Shown piece by piece: positions 9,830-19,171 of a stretch of 64,000 nt of DNA (its first letter is position 1; each line of letters begins with the position of its first letter). Source of the DNA: Prorocentrum cordatum (Eukaryota; Sar; Dinophyceae; Prorocentrales; Prorocentraceae); the NCBI GenBank assembly GCA_963575745.1, contig CAUYUJ010016366.1, positions 142,501 to 206,500 on the forward strand, in the 5' to 3' direction. Position numbers and translations under genes: made by a program. A model generated the notes under the pieces. It did no database searches and was not told the origin of the DNA. It saw only the letters and a list, made by a program, of their open reading frames with translations.

Positions 9830-10125
9830 GAGACGCAATGAGTCGTCGATCCCCCATATTTTCCCATATTTTCTGGGTCTTTGTCTTCCCCCCCGCTTCC
9901 CATACTTTCCCATATTTTGGCCCCCCCGGAGCCGAGAACCACGGGTCACCCTTGCTGGGCCTGCCCAGACTCGGGAGGGAAGAAACACAGAGACACAATA
10001 AGTCGTCGATTCCCCCGAAATATGGGAAAGTAATGGAAGCGGGGGGGAAGACCCAAACCCAGAAAATAGGGGAAAATATAGGGGATCCTGTTACTTGTGT
10101 ATTTATTGGAGTGTCTCAGGGCCCC
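9830..10125 (+). mobile_element. ACACAGAGACACAAT element with inverted core
   Basis: Two copies of the block ACGGGTCACCC plus TGCTGGGCCTGCCCAGACTC lead into the family start (9828 and 9983). After the first, the inner part TATTTTCTGGGTCTTTGTC runs in the opposite orientation to the inner part after the second (GACCCAAACCCAGAAAATA). The family end with GTATTTATTGGAGTGTC and GGGCCCCTTCA follows only the second. The simplest reading is partial duplication with inversion. Confidence 0.65.
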
Positions 10126-10127
10126 TT

Positions 10128-10290
10128 CACAGATGTCCTCCGACGCCTTGAGTTTCTCAATACGGGGTCTCCGGAAGTCCCGGCCCTTCGACCAGGGCCA
10201 GCTCCTCAACCTAAGTCGATCTGACGGTCCCAGGGCCCGGCGATGGCCCCCAGAGACCGAAATCAGCAGAAACCTACATCCGTTTGGAGC
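10128..10290 (-). mobile_element. CCAGAGATCC family element, minus orientation, diverged
   Basis: The reverse complement shows the family order: GGTTTCTG, CGGTCTCTGGGGGCC, CGCCGGGCCCTGGGACCGTC, a GGTCGAAGGGCCGGGAC-like block and GTATTGAGAAACTC. It is strongly diverged from the well-preserved copies near 11 and 38-40 kb. Confidence 0.5.
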
Positions 10291-10344
10291 TTTCCGAGGC
10301 AGGGCCACTCGGCGTGCAGCCGAGATGCCTCCGTCCTGCCGTCG

Positions 10345-10452
10345 CCCTGCCCCTCCTCCTCCTGCTCGTCCTCCTCCTCCTCCTCCTCATTCTCCTTCTC
10401 CTTCTCCTTCTCCTTCTCCTTCTTCTCCCCCTCCTTCTCCTCCTCCTCCGTG
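10345..10452. repeat. TCC/TTC microsatellite
   Basis: Pyrimidine-only array of TCC and TTC triplets. 10453-10710 holds one short frame with a CxxC pair (MAKFARGRLCIYCRSALRRG, starting at 10616) that I cannot assign. Confidence 0.9.
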
Positions 10453-10711
10453 TGGCAACGGTGGGACACGTCGCAGCAAAATGCGCCCGCCGCCACAGGC
10501 GTGTGTGCACGCCGTCCCATGGAGCGTGCGTGGGCCTCTCGGGGAGGGGTGGCGGCGCGCCGATCACCACGGAGGGCCAGCGACTCCAGACACCGCCCGC
10601 CCTCCCTGAAGGCACATGGCGAAGTTCGCCAGAGGTCGCCTGTGCATATACTGCCGTAGCGCACTGCGGCGCGGACGGAAGGAAGGGAAGACCGAAGGGA
10701 CGCAAGCAGGA

Positions 10712-10820
10712 GAGCGGGAACTTGGCACCGCAGAACCATCGAGGACCATCCTGGACCATCGAGCAAAAACACACGCACGAAACCGACAAATGCACGGGAA
10801 ATGGACGTCCGAGCGACGGC
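10712..10820. mobile_element. CATCGCTCGGACGT family, degenerate copy
   Basis: It shares ACCATCGAGGACCATC, ACGAAACCGACAAATGCACG and GGAAATGGACGTCCGAGCGA with 20374-20495 and 48783-48906. The left end has decayed while the right TIR is intact. Confidence 0.6.
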
Positions 10821-10955
10821 AAGGGAAGAGAAAGCGCGCGGCGGGAGGGCCCTCGCAGCGTGCGGTCCTCCGGGAGGCGCCACGGAGAGCGGCCGGAGGA
10901 CCGCCGCCGCGACGCGCCGAGCCAAAGTCCCCGGCCGTTCGCCCCCGACCCAGAC

Positions 10956-11135
10956 CTCCAACGTATTGAAACAATCAAGACAGAGGTGTTTCTCGATTTT
11001 CGGCCTCCCAGCGGCCCTCGCTGGGCCCCAGGACCGTCAAGAAACGACTCAGGATGAAAAACCGGTCCTGGGGAATGGGTCGAGACTTCCGGGGACCCCG
11101 CATTGAAAAAATCGCGACATCGGATCTGTGGGGAT
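10956..11135 (+). mobile_element. CCAGAGATCC family element
   Basis: Starts CCAACGTATTGAAACAATCA and ends ATCGCGACATCGGATCTGTGG. It contains the family core (GGCCCTCGCTGGGCCCCAGG, GACTCAGGATGAAAAACCGG, GAATGGGTCGAGACTTC). It lies immediately upstream of the exon at 11150 and would form the 3' part of the intron, with the acceptor just downstream (GGGCAG|GG). Confidence 0.75.
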
Positions 11136-11149
11136 GCCGGGCAGGGCAT

Positions 11150-11255
11150 GCGCGCCGACGCCCCCGCGTTCGACTTCACGCCGGAGGCGCCGGCGGCGCC
11201 AGCCGGCGGCGAGCCGCTCCAGATGCTGGACCCAGCCAGCCAGGAGTCCTGGGGT
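11150..11255 (+). CDS. Gln-rich gene, exon with PAM2-like stretch
   Basis: After an AG|G acceptor (GATGCCGGGCAG, ending at about 11145) the + strand reads GMRADAPAFDFTPEAPAAP, then a Gly-Glu segment and LQMLDPASQESWGQ. The ADAPAFDFTP stretch resembles the PAM2 motif, which binds the MLLE domain of poly(A)-binding protein; this rests on my memory of the consensus. LQMLDPAS resembles the FQILDPRT, MAIIDPGS and FTITDPRS motifs of the three exons at 19.2-20.3 kb, the reason for placing it in the same gene. AGGAGTCCTGGGG recurs at about 11399, so an insertion-derived intron may start near 11245. Confidence 0.45.
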
Positions 11256-11640
11256 CAAGTCGGGCTTGTCGCTCTACGAGAGGGAAGGTCATAGAATAGT
11301 CTGGGGACGATGTTTTTGACGATGTTTGATCATTTTGAGGGTACGTTCTCAGACTTTTTTGATCTTTCGCCCAGAAGTGCCCCTGTAGTCCAGCCACCAA
11401 GGAGTCCTGGGGCCCCCTAGAAACGTCAAGATCCTCCGGGCAGGAGGCTTCGGGTCATGCACAGGCCGCCGCCCCCACCCAAAAAGCAAGCCCCCCCTGC
11501 GTCAGGCCTCCAGGCTGCTCGTTACAGCCAGTTGCGTGGCGGCGCAGAAACCGTGGGTGGGAGGCTTCGGGCTGTGTCCCCAAAACGTCAAGACCCCCTC
11601 AGAAAAAAATGATCCTCATCGTCGGGTTGCGCACAGGCCG
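11256..11640. other. Probable intron sequence with direct repeats
   Basis: AGGAGTCCTGGGG occurs at about 11241 and 11399. AAACGTCAAGA with a following CACAGGCCGCC occurs at about 11424 and 11585. These spaced direct repeats look like insertion footprints, but no complete TIR pair could be drawn. Confidence 0.35.
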
Positions 11641-11691
11641 CCCCCCCCAAGCAGTACCTAGGGGAACAAACAGTGACATAAACATAAAAAA

Positions 11692-11826
11692 TCAGAGGTC
11701 CGCGCGGATTTCTCGGATCCGCGCTGGACCCCCCTCCCTGGCGCGCGGAGCGCGCCAGGGGCGGCGCCGGAGGCGCCGCCAGGGGGGTCCAGCGCCGATC
11801 CGAGACATCCGCGCGGACCTCCGAGT
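11692..11826. mobile_element. Fold-back hairpin element, copy 2 (best preserved)
   Basis: GAGGTCCGCGCGGATTTCTC at the left pairs with GAGACATCCGCGCGGACCTC at the right with one or two mismatches. Inside, TGGACCCCCCTCCCTGGCGC and the complementary half pair again, with two GC palindromes near the centre. The whole 135 bp could fold on itself. Confidence 0.85.
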
Positions 11827-12106
11827 TTGTATGTTTACGTCACTTTTTGTTCCCCTCACCAATGCTCTCCCTCTCCCCTATCGCTGCCTCCCCCTCAGGG
11901 ATCTCCCTCCCGAGGGGGTCCCCCGATAGTTCTCCGAGGTGTCGACGAGGGGGCGCAGTCGCGCTCCGCCCAGACACATCCGATGCCTTGAGCTTCTCCT
12001 TGCGAGGTCCCTGGAGGTCTGGTCCTTTCCAAGGAGGAGGAGAAACACACAGACATAAGTAATCTTCGATTCCCCAGAAAATATTGGAAATTATCCCGGC
12101 AAAGCA

Positions 12107-13924
12107 ACCTAACAGCGATGTGTAGGAACATATCTGGAAGCATTCCCCTTAAGATTCCGATGAGAATACAGTTGTAGAATTCTGCTGTTCTCGCAGTCGT
12201 AGTCGCATTCGCGATGACAGTCGCAGCGGCAACGGCAGTCGCAGTCACAGCCTCAGCCTCAGCCTGCCTCAGCCTCAGCCTCAGCCTGCCTCAGCCTCAG
12301 CCTGCCTCAGCCTCAGCCTCAGCCTGCTTCAGCCTCACCTCAGTCTGCCTTCAGCCTCGGCCTCAGCCTCAGCCTGCCTCAGCCTCAGCCTGCCTCAGCC
12401 TCAGCCTCAGCCTCAGCCTCATCCTCAGCCTCAGCCTCAGCCTGCCTCAGCCTGCCTTCAGCCTCAGCCTCAGTCTGCCTTCAGCCTCGGCCTCAGCCTC
12501 AGCCTGCCTCAGCCTCAGCCTGCATCAGCCTCAGCCTCAGCCTCAGCCTGCCTCAGCATCAGCCTGCTTCAGCCTCAGCCTCAGCCTGCCTCAGCCTCAG
12601 CCTCAGTCTGCTTCAGCCTCAGCCTCAGTCTGCCTTCAGCCTCGGCCTCAGCCTCAGCCTGCCTCAGCCTCAGCCTGCCTCAGCATCAGCTCTGCCTCGC
12701 CTCGCCTCAGCCTGCCCAGCCTCAGCCTCAGCCTGCTTCACCTAGCCTCAGTCTGCCTTCAGCCTCGGCCTCAGCCTCAGCCTCGCAGCCTCAGCCTCAG
12801 CCTGCCTCAGCCTCAGCCTGCTTCAGCCTCAGCCTCAGCCTGCCTCAGCCTCAGCCTCAGCCTCAGCCTGCCAGCCTCAGGCTCAGTCTGCCTTCAGCCT
12901 CGGCCTCAGCCTCAGCCTGCAGCCTCAGCCTGCATCAGCCTCAGCCTCAGCCTCAGCCTGCCTCAGCATCAGCCTGCCTCAGCCTCAGCCTCAGCCTGCT
13001 CAGCCTCAGCCTCAGTCTGCTTCAGCCTCAGCCTCAGTCTGCCTTCAGCCTCGGCCTCAGCCTCAGCCTGCCTCAGCCTCAGCCTGCATCAGTCTCAGCC
13101 TCAGCCTCAGCCTGCCTCAGCATCAGCCTGCCTCAGCCTCAGCCTCAGCCTGCCTCAGCCTCAGCCTCAGCCTCAGCCTGCTTCAGCCTCAGCCTCGGTC
13201 TGCCTTCCGCCTCGGCCTCAGCCTCAGGCAGCCTCAGCCTCAGCCTGCCTCAGCCTCAGCCTCAGCCTGCCTCAGCCTCAGCCTCAGCCTGCTTCAGCCT
13301 CAGCCTCAGTCTGCTTTCAGCCTCGGCCTCAGCCTCCGCCTGCCTCGGCCTCAGCCTGCCTCAGCCTCAGCCTGCTTGCTTCAGCGTTCAAAACGTGGCC
13401 CGGGAATGGAGTTCTGGGAACTCGAAGAACACGAAGTGGCCTACAAATGGCTCCAGACATTCAAAATCATGCCCAGGAATGGAATTCTGGGAACTCGAAG
13501 ACCACGAAGTGGCCTACAGTTGGCTCCGAGCATTCAAAATCATGCCCAGGAATGGAGTTCTGGGAATTCGAAGGCCACGAAGTGGCCTACAGTTGGCTCC
13601 GGGCATTCAAAATCATGCCCAGGAATGAAATTCTGGGAACTCGAAGAACACGAAGTGGCCTACAGTTGGCTCCGAGCATTCAAAGTCATGCCCAGGAATG
13701 GAGTTCTGGGAATTCGAAGACCACGAAGTGGCCTACAGTTGGCTCCGGGCATTCAAAATCATGCCCAGGAATGGAGTTCTGGAGCCTCGAAGACCACGAA
13801 GTGTGTAACTGTTTGCTTAAAACGACTTCCGCGGCTTCTCCCTGGCACCCGCCCAGACCCCCCTGGGGAGTCAAGATGCTCTCTTTTGACACTACTAGAA
13901 ACCTATCAGTCTTCGCTGTTAGGT
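12107..13924 (+). mobile_element. Composite TIR element with minisatellite core, copy 1
   Basis: The ends are ACCTAACAGCGA at 12107 and its complement TCGCTGTTAGGT at 13913-13924. A conserved lead follows (GTAGGAACATATCTGGAAGC, CTCGCAGTCG), then a (CAGCCT)n-type array at 12245-13380, then about six copies of a 73-bp unit (GGAATGGAGTTCTGGG at 13403, 13476, 13549, 13622 and on), then a conserved tail (CCCTGGGGAGTCAAGATGCT, CTCTTTTGAC). The CAGCCT array is open for 597 codons as a Ser/Ala/Leu/Pro/Gln repeat, which I do not regard as a protein. There is no transposase, so it is non-autonomous. Confidence 0.85.
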
Positions 13925-13988
13925 TAATATGGGAATTGGGCGGGAAGACAAAAACACACACAAAAAAAAAACATATCCCGGCAAAGCA

Positions 13989-15626
13989 ACCTAACAGCGA
14001 TGTGTAGGAGCATATCTGGAAGCATTCCCCTTAAGATTCACATGATAATCCAGTTGTAGAATTCTGCTATTCTCGCAGTCGCAGTCGCATTCGCGATGAA
14101 AGTCGCAGTGGCAACGGCAGTCGCAGTCACAGCCTCAGCCTCAGCCTGCCTCAGCCTCAGCCTCAGCCTGCCTCAGCCTCAGCCTCAGCCTGCTTCAGCC
14201 TCAGCCTCAGTCTGCCTTCAGCCTCGGGCTCAGCCTCAGCCTGCCTCAGCCTCAGCCTGCATCAGCCTCAGCCTCAGCCTCAGCCTGCCTCAGCATCAGC
14301 CTGCTTCAGCCTCAGCCTCAGCCTGCCTCAGCCTCAGCCTCAGTCTGCTTCAGCCTGCTTCAGCCTTCGGCCTCAGTCTGCCTTCAGCCTCGGTTATCAC
14401 CCAGCCCTGCCTCATCCTCAGCCTCATCGGCCTCAAGCCTCAGCCTCAGCCTGCCTCAGCATCAGCCTGCCTCAGCCCTCCGCCTCGTCTATAACTCAGC
14501 CTGACCTCACCTGCTTCAGGCCTCACCTCGAGTCTGCCTTTCAGCCTCTGCCTCACCCTCACTGCTCAGCCTCACCCTGCATCAGCCTCAGCCTCGCCTC
14601 AGCCTGCCTCAGCCTCATCCTGCCTCAGCCCCTCATCCTCAGCCTGCCTCAGCCTCACCTCAGCCTGCTTCACCCTCAGCCTCAGTCTGCCTTCCGCCTC
14701 GGACTCAGCCTCAGTCTCTCAGCCAAGCCTGCATCAGCCTAGCCTCAGCCCTCAGCCCGCCTCACATCAGCCTGCCTCAGCTCAGCCTCAGCCTGCCTCA
14801 GCCTCAGCTCAGCCTGCTTCAGCTCGCCTCAGTCTGCCTGCAGCCTCGGCCTCAGCCTCATGCTGCCTCAGCCTCAGCCTCATCAAGCCTGAGCCTTCAG
14901 CTCAGCCTGCCTCCGCCTCAGCCGCTTCAGCCTCAGCCTCAGCCTCAGCCTCAGCCTCTTCGCCTGAGCCTCAGGTCTGCCTTCGCCTCGGCCTCAGCTC
15001 AGCCTGCCTCAGCCTCAGCCTGCTCAGGGCCTCAGCCTCCGCAGCAGGCACATTTCACAATGTGGCGCCGGTAATGGAGTTCTGGGAACTAGAAGAACAC
15101 GAAGTGGCCTACAGTTGGCTCCGGTCATTCAAAATCATGCCCAGGAATGGAGTTCTGGGAACTTGAAGAGCACGAAGTGGCCTACAGTTGGCTCCGGGCA
15201 TCCAAAATGTGGCCCGGGAATGGAGTTCTGGGAAATCGAAGAACACGAAGTGGCCTACAGTTGGCTGGCCTACAGTTTGGCTCTGGGCATTCAAAATGTG
15301 GCCCGGGATGGAGTTCTGGGAAATTCGAAGACCAAGCAAGTGGCTTACAGTTGGCTCCGGGCATCCACAATGTGCCCCGGGAATGGAGTTCTGGAAAGTC
15401 GAAGAGCACGAAGTGGCCTACAGTTGGCTCCAGGCATCCAAAATGTACGCCGGGAATGAAGTTCTAGCAGCGCCAAGAGCGATTTTGCGAGGATGTCCAA
15501 AGCGATTTGGGCTTCGACGGCAGCCGCGCCGGGTCCCGCCCCGGGTCCCGCCCCGACCCCCCAGAGGAGTCATGATGCTCTCTTTTGACCCCACTAGAAA
15601 ACCTACTCAGTCTTTCGATGTTGGGT
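13989..15626 (+). mobile_element. Composite TIR element with minisatellite core, copy 2
   Basis: Same lead, a more decayed CAGCCT array (about 14113-15045), about five 73-bp units (15068-15460), and the same tail with a mutated right end (TCGATGTTGGGT). The CCCGGCAAAGCA block just outside the left TIR is shared by all three copies, so the true left border may be about 12 bp further out. Confidence 0.85.
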
Positions 15627-15639
15627 AAATATTAAATAT

Positions 15640-15768
15640 GGGGAATACTTGTATTGGTGTGTATTTATTTTGTGTGTCCTTGGGCCCCTTCACTGCTCAT
15701 GAGTGTTGCCCTCGACGGTCCCCGGACCGGGCGAGCTGCCAAAAGATGGAAATTCTCCCGGCAAAGCA
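15640..15768. other. Spacer between composite copies 2 and 3
   Basis: Begins with the end of the split host element (TATTTATTTTGTGTGTCC, GGGCCCCTTCA) and then about 70 bp of sequence not recognised elsewhere, ending in the GGAAATTCTCCCGGCAAAGC lead of copy 3. No gene. Confidence 0.5.
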
Positions 15769-17393
15769 ACCTAACAGCGATGTTAGAGCATATCTGGATA
15801 GCATTCCCCTTAAGATTCAGATGATAATCCAGTTTGTGTAGAATTCTGCTGTTTCTCGCAGTCGTAAGTCGCCATTCGACGATGACCGTCGCATGTGGCA
15901 ACGGCAGTCGCAGTCCTCAGCCTCAGCGTCAGCCTCTCAGCCTCAGCCTGCATCAGCCTCAGCCTCAGCCTCAGACCTCAACCTAAGACAGACGCTGCGA
16001 AGAGACCACTTCACCTCAGCCTCACCCTGCATCAGCCTCAGCCTCAGCCTCAGCCTGCCTCAGCATCAGCCTGCCTCAGCCTCAGCCTCAGCCTGCCTCA
16101 GCCTAAGCCTCAGCCTGCTTCAGCCTCAGCCTCAGTCTGCCGTCGGCCTCGGCCTCAGCCTCAGCCTGCCTCAGCCTCAGCCTGCATCAGCCTCAGCCTC
16201 AGCCTCAGCCTGCCTCAGCATCAGCCTGCCTCAACCTCATCCTCAGCCTCAGCCTGCCTCAGCCTCAGCCTCAGCCTGCTTCAGCCTCAGCATCAGTCTG
16301 CCTGCAGCCTCGGCCTCAGCCTGCATTAGCCTCAGCCTGAGCCTGCCTCAGCCTCAGCCTCAGCCTCAGCCTGCCTCAGCCTCAGCCTGCCTCAGCCTCA
16401 GCCTCAGCCTGCCTCAGCCTCAGCCTCAGCCTGCTTCAGCGTCAGTCTCAGTGTGCCTGCAGCCTCGGCCTCAGCCTCAGCCTGCCTCAGCATCAGCCTG
16501 CATCAGCCTCGGCCTCAGCCTCAGCCTCAGCCTGCCTCAGCATCAGCCTGCCTCAGCCTCAGCCACAGCCTGCCTCAGCCTCAGCCTCAGCCTGCTTCAG
16601 CCTCAGCATCAGTCTGCCTTCAGCCTCAGCATCAGCCTCCACCTGCCTCAGCCTCAGCCTGCATAAGCCTCAGCCTCAGCCTCAGCCTGCCTCAGCATCA
16701 GCCTGCCTCAGCCTCAGCTTCAGCCTGCCTCAGCCTTAGCCTCAGCCTGATTCAGCCTCAGCCTCAGTCTGCCTTCAGCCTCGGCCTCAGCCTCAGGCTG
16801 CCTCAGTCTCAGCCTGCATCAGCCTCAGCCTCAGCCGCAGCCTGCCTCAGCATCAGCCTGCCTCAGCCTCAGCCTCAGCCTGCCTCAGCCTCAGCCTCAA
16901 CCTCAGCCTCAATCTCAGCCTGCTTCAGCCTCAGCCTGCGTCAGCCTCGGCCTCAGCCTCAGCCTGCATCAGCCTCAGCCTGCCTCAGCCTCAGCCTCAG
17001 CCTCAGCCTCAGCCTCAGCTTGAGCCTGCCTCAGCCTCAGCCTCAGCCTCACCGGTGGATTCCCCACAGTCACTGGCGGCGCTGGGGGCCTCAGCATCAG
17101 CCTCAGTGGTGGATTCCCCATAGTCACTGGCGGCGCTGGGGGCCTCAGCCTCAGCCTCAGTGGTGCGTTCCCCATAGTCACTGGCGGCGCTGGGGGCATC
17201 AGCCTGAGCCTCAGTGGTGCATTCCCCATAGTCACTGGCGGTGCTGGGGGCATCCGCCTCAGCCTCAGTGGTGCGTTCACCATAGTCACTGGCGGATCCG
17301 CGGATTCTCCCCGGATCCTGCCCGGACCCGCCTGGGGAGTCACGATGCTTTCTTTTGAGACCATTAGAAACCTATCAGTCTTCGCTGTTAGGT
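15769..17393 (+). mobile_element. Composite TIR element with minisatellite core, copy 3
   Basis: The ends are ACCTAACAGCGA at 15769 and TCGCTGTTAGGT at 17382-17393. It has the same lead (CATATCTGGATAGCATTCCC) and tail (CGCCTGGGGAGTCACGATGC), and a CAGCCT array at 15905-17060. The second minisatellite is different: a 60-bp unit (GTGGATTCCCCATAGTCACT plus GGCGGCGCTGGGGGC) at about 17052-17290 in place of the 73-bp unit. The frame and ends are therefore conserved while the cargo repeat has been swapped. Confidence 0.85.
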
Positions 17394-17399
17394 AAAAAC

Positions 17400-17750
17400 A
17401 TCGCGTTGAGCTTCTCGAGACGTTCTCGATCCTTGGTTCTCGACGCTCCCTCCCTCCTCCCCTCTGCGGGCCGCCCAAATTGGGACGGAGCTGATCGAGT
17501 GGGAGGATACCGCCGCATCGCCGACGCATAGGCGGCGCGGCGCGATCCGCAGCGCGGTTCTCTCCGCCCGGACGTCGCTGATGCATACTATGACTTGTCC
17601 AATCCGCACGTTTTTTCTTCGATTCCGACCCAGGGCCCGCTATCGTGCCCTGGGACCATTAGAGACGGATCTGGGATGAAGAATTGCCCCCGCGGAAACG
17701 GTCGTGACCTCTGGGGCCACGGATTGAGAAAGCATATCGGCGGATGTCAG
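17400..17750. other. Diverged TIR-element remnants
   Basis: CGCCGCATCGCCGACGCATA followed by GGCGGCGCGGCGCGATCC at about 17508-17550 resembles the hairpin element at 53634-53756. GGGCCCGCTATCGTGCCCTG through ACCTCTGGGGCCACGGATTG at 17628-17735 resembles the CCAGAGATCC family core. Both are too diverged for firm borders. 17750-18310 contains G/C-rich unique sequence without a gene I can support. Confidence 0.35.
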
Positions 17751-18329
17751 GATGGGCGATGCGGTGGGATCTTTTGGCTCCGTCACCCCAGCTTGGAGCC
17801 GGCTGGGGGGGCTGAGCTGGGGCATCATTGTTAGTTCCAGCCTGACAGCGGGGGAGCGGCACCATTGCACACAGGTTTCGCTCCTTGTCACCTCTGGGCC
17901 GCTTCTCCAGATGGGCACTGGATGCCGGATCTGCTCCTTGGCCTTCCTCGTGGGTTCTGCTGGTGACCATCCAGAGCGGCCCCCCCAGCCGCCTCCAAGC
18001 CCCAGTCCCCTTTGTTGGGAGGGGGGCCTCCCCAGGCCCCCGACGTCATGATTCCCCACATGCTAAGTGGGGCTACGGTGTTCTCGCAATCCGCGCGTCG
18101 CGCCCGCGTGCACCCACCACTGCTCACCCCTCCTCACCACTCCTCCACGCTTGTGCACGCGTCAGACGTACGCACACAAGACATACGCACGCATGCTTCG
18201 CACACGCTAGCCGCGCACACGCATCAGAGGCATACGCAGCATTGCATAATACACGGCACCCCCACGTCCACATACAGCCGTACACACAGCATAGATATCC
18301 CAGAGAGTGGAAGTTTCTCGACACCAGAG

Positions 18330-18690
18330 GTGGTGCACAAGGGGTAGTCCCTTAGCGCGGTCTCTATGCGTGCAAGGGTCGGAAGCGTGGCAGGCGTGGC
18401 ATTTCCGCCATACCACAGGGGATGCGCAGTGGGTGTGCCCTCACCGCGGTCTCTATCCGTCTCAGGATTGCGGGGCGTGGCAGGCGTGGCATTTCTCCAC
18501 AACACAGGGGGTGCGCAGGGGGTGGTTCCTTACCGCGGTCACTATCCATCGCAGGTTGCGGGGCGTGGCAGGCGTGGCATTTCTCCACACCACAGGGGGT
18601 GCACAGGGGGTGGTTCCTCACCGCGGTCACTATCCATCGCAGGTTGCGGGGCGTGGCAGGCGTGGCATTTCTCCACACGCCGCTTCGCCG
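18330..18690. repeat. 88-90 bp minisatellite, four units
   Basis: GGCAGGCGTGGCATTTC recurs at 18389, 18479, 18567 and 18655, with CCGCGGTCACTATCCATCGC between. The last two units are nearly identical, the first is the most diverged. Confidence 0.9.
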
Positions 18691-18805
18691 CATCACAAAG
18701 GCCCACGCCCATAGCACGTTCGAACAAAGCAGGGTGCAACATGAGATGCCCACGCAGGACCTAAGATAGGTATGTGGGGCTCCTCAGTAGCGTGTTTTTT
18801 GTTGA

Positions 18806-18945
18806 TCGCGTGGACCCCCAGAGGTCTCGACGCATTTCCCAGGACCGGCCCTTCATTCCGAGCCGGCTCTTCCTCGTCCCGGGGGCCAGGCGGGGGCCTG
18901 CGGAGGCCGGAAGCAGCGAAAAACCGCCCGTCCCGATCTCTGACG
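18806..18945 (-). mobile_element. CCAGAGATCC family element, minus orientation
   Basis: The reverse complement reads GAGATCGGGACGGGCGG, TTTTTCGCTGCTTCCGGCC, CCGGTCCTGGGAAATGCGTC and GAGACCTCTGGGGGTCC, matching the family core block by block. It precedes the last exons of the Gln-rich gene. Confidence 0.6.
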
Positions 18946-18982
18946 GCGCGAGCCGGTGATGGCCAGGACCCCAGGTAAGGGG

Positions 18983-19135
18983 ATTTGGTTAGTGGCAGGG
19001 CCCCCGAGCCCCTTAAATTGGCCAGAATCACTAAACCAGGTCTGCCGTAGCTATAGTGTTTTCTCGGGTGACGGCAGTTCTGGTTAGTGGAACGGGCGGG
19101 GGGGGCGTCCCCTGGTACACATCACTAAACCAGGT
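18983..19135. mobile_element. Two TGGTTAGTG/CACTAAACCA hairpins
   Basis: TTTGGTTAGTGGCAGG (18982) pairs with the CACTAAACCAGGTCTGCC block at 19029, and TCTGGTTAGTGGAACGGG (19079) pairs with CACTAAACCAGGTCCCATTAG at 19123. Two adjacent fold-backs of about 55-60 bp stand just upstream of the exon at 19172. The CACTAAACCA word also occurs in the GGACAGAACC family. Confidence 0.55.
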
Positions 19136-19171
19136 CCCATTAGACCGTGTTCTGCCAACGCCCGAGCGAGC

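Larger units (their letters stand above)
12037..15694 (+). mobile_element. ACACACAGACAT element split by two composite elements
   Basis: The family start (GAGAAACACACAGACATAAG plus ATCTTCGATTCCCC) is at 12037-12094, a middle piece (TTAATATGGGAATTGGGCGG) is at 13925-13975, and the end (ATATGGGGAATACTTGTATT through GGGCCCCTTCA) is at 15632-15694. Joined in order they give an ordinary family member. The two gaps are exactly filled by composite elements 1 and 2. Confidence 0.75.

Noticed and set aside
12214-14007. 597-codon open frame rich in Ser, Ala, Leu, Pro and Gln
   Set aside because: It is a read-through of the CAGCCT hexanucleotide array and 73-bp minisatellite inside a TIR element. Copies 2 and 3 of the element do not keep the frame.
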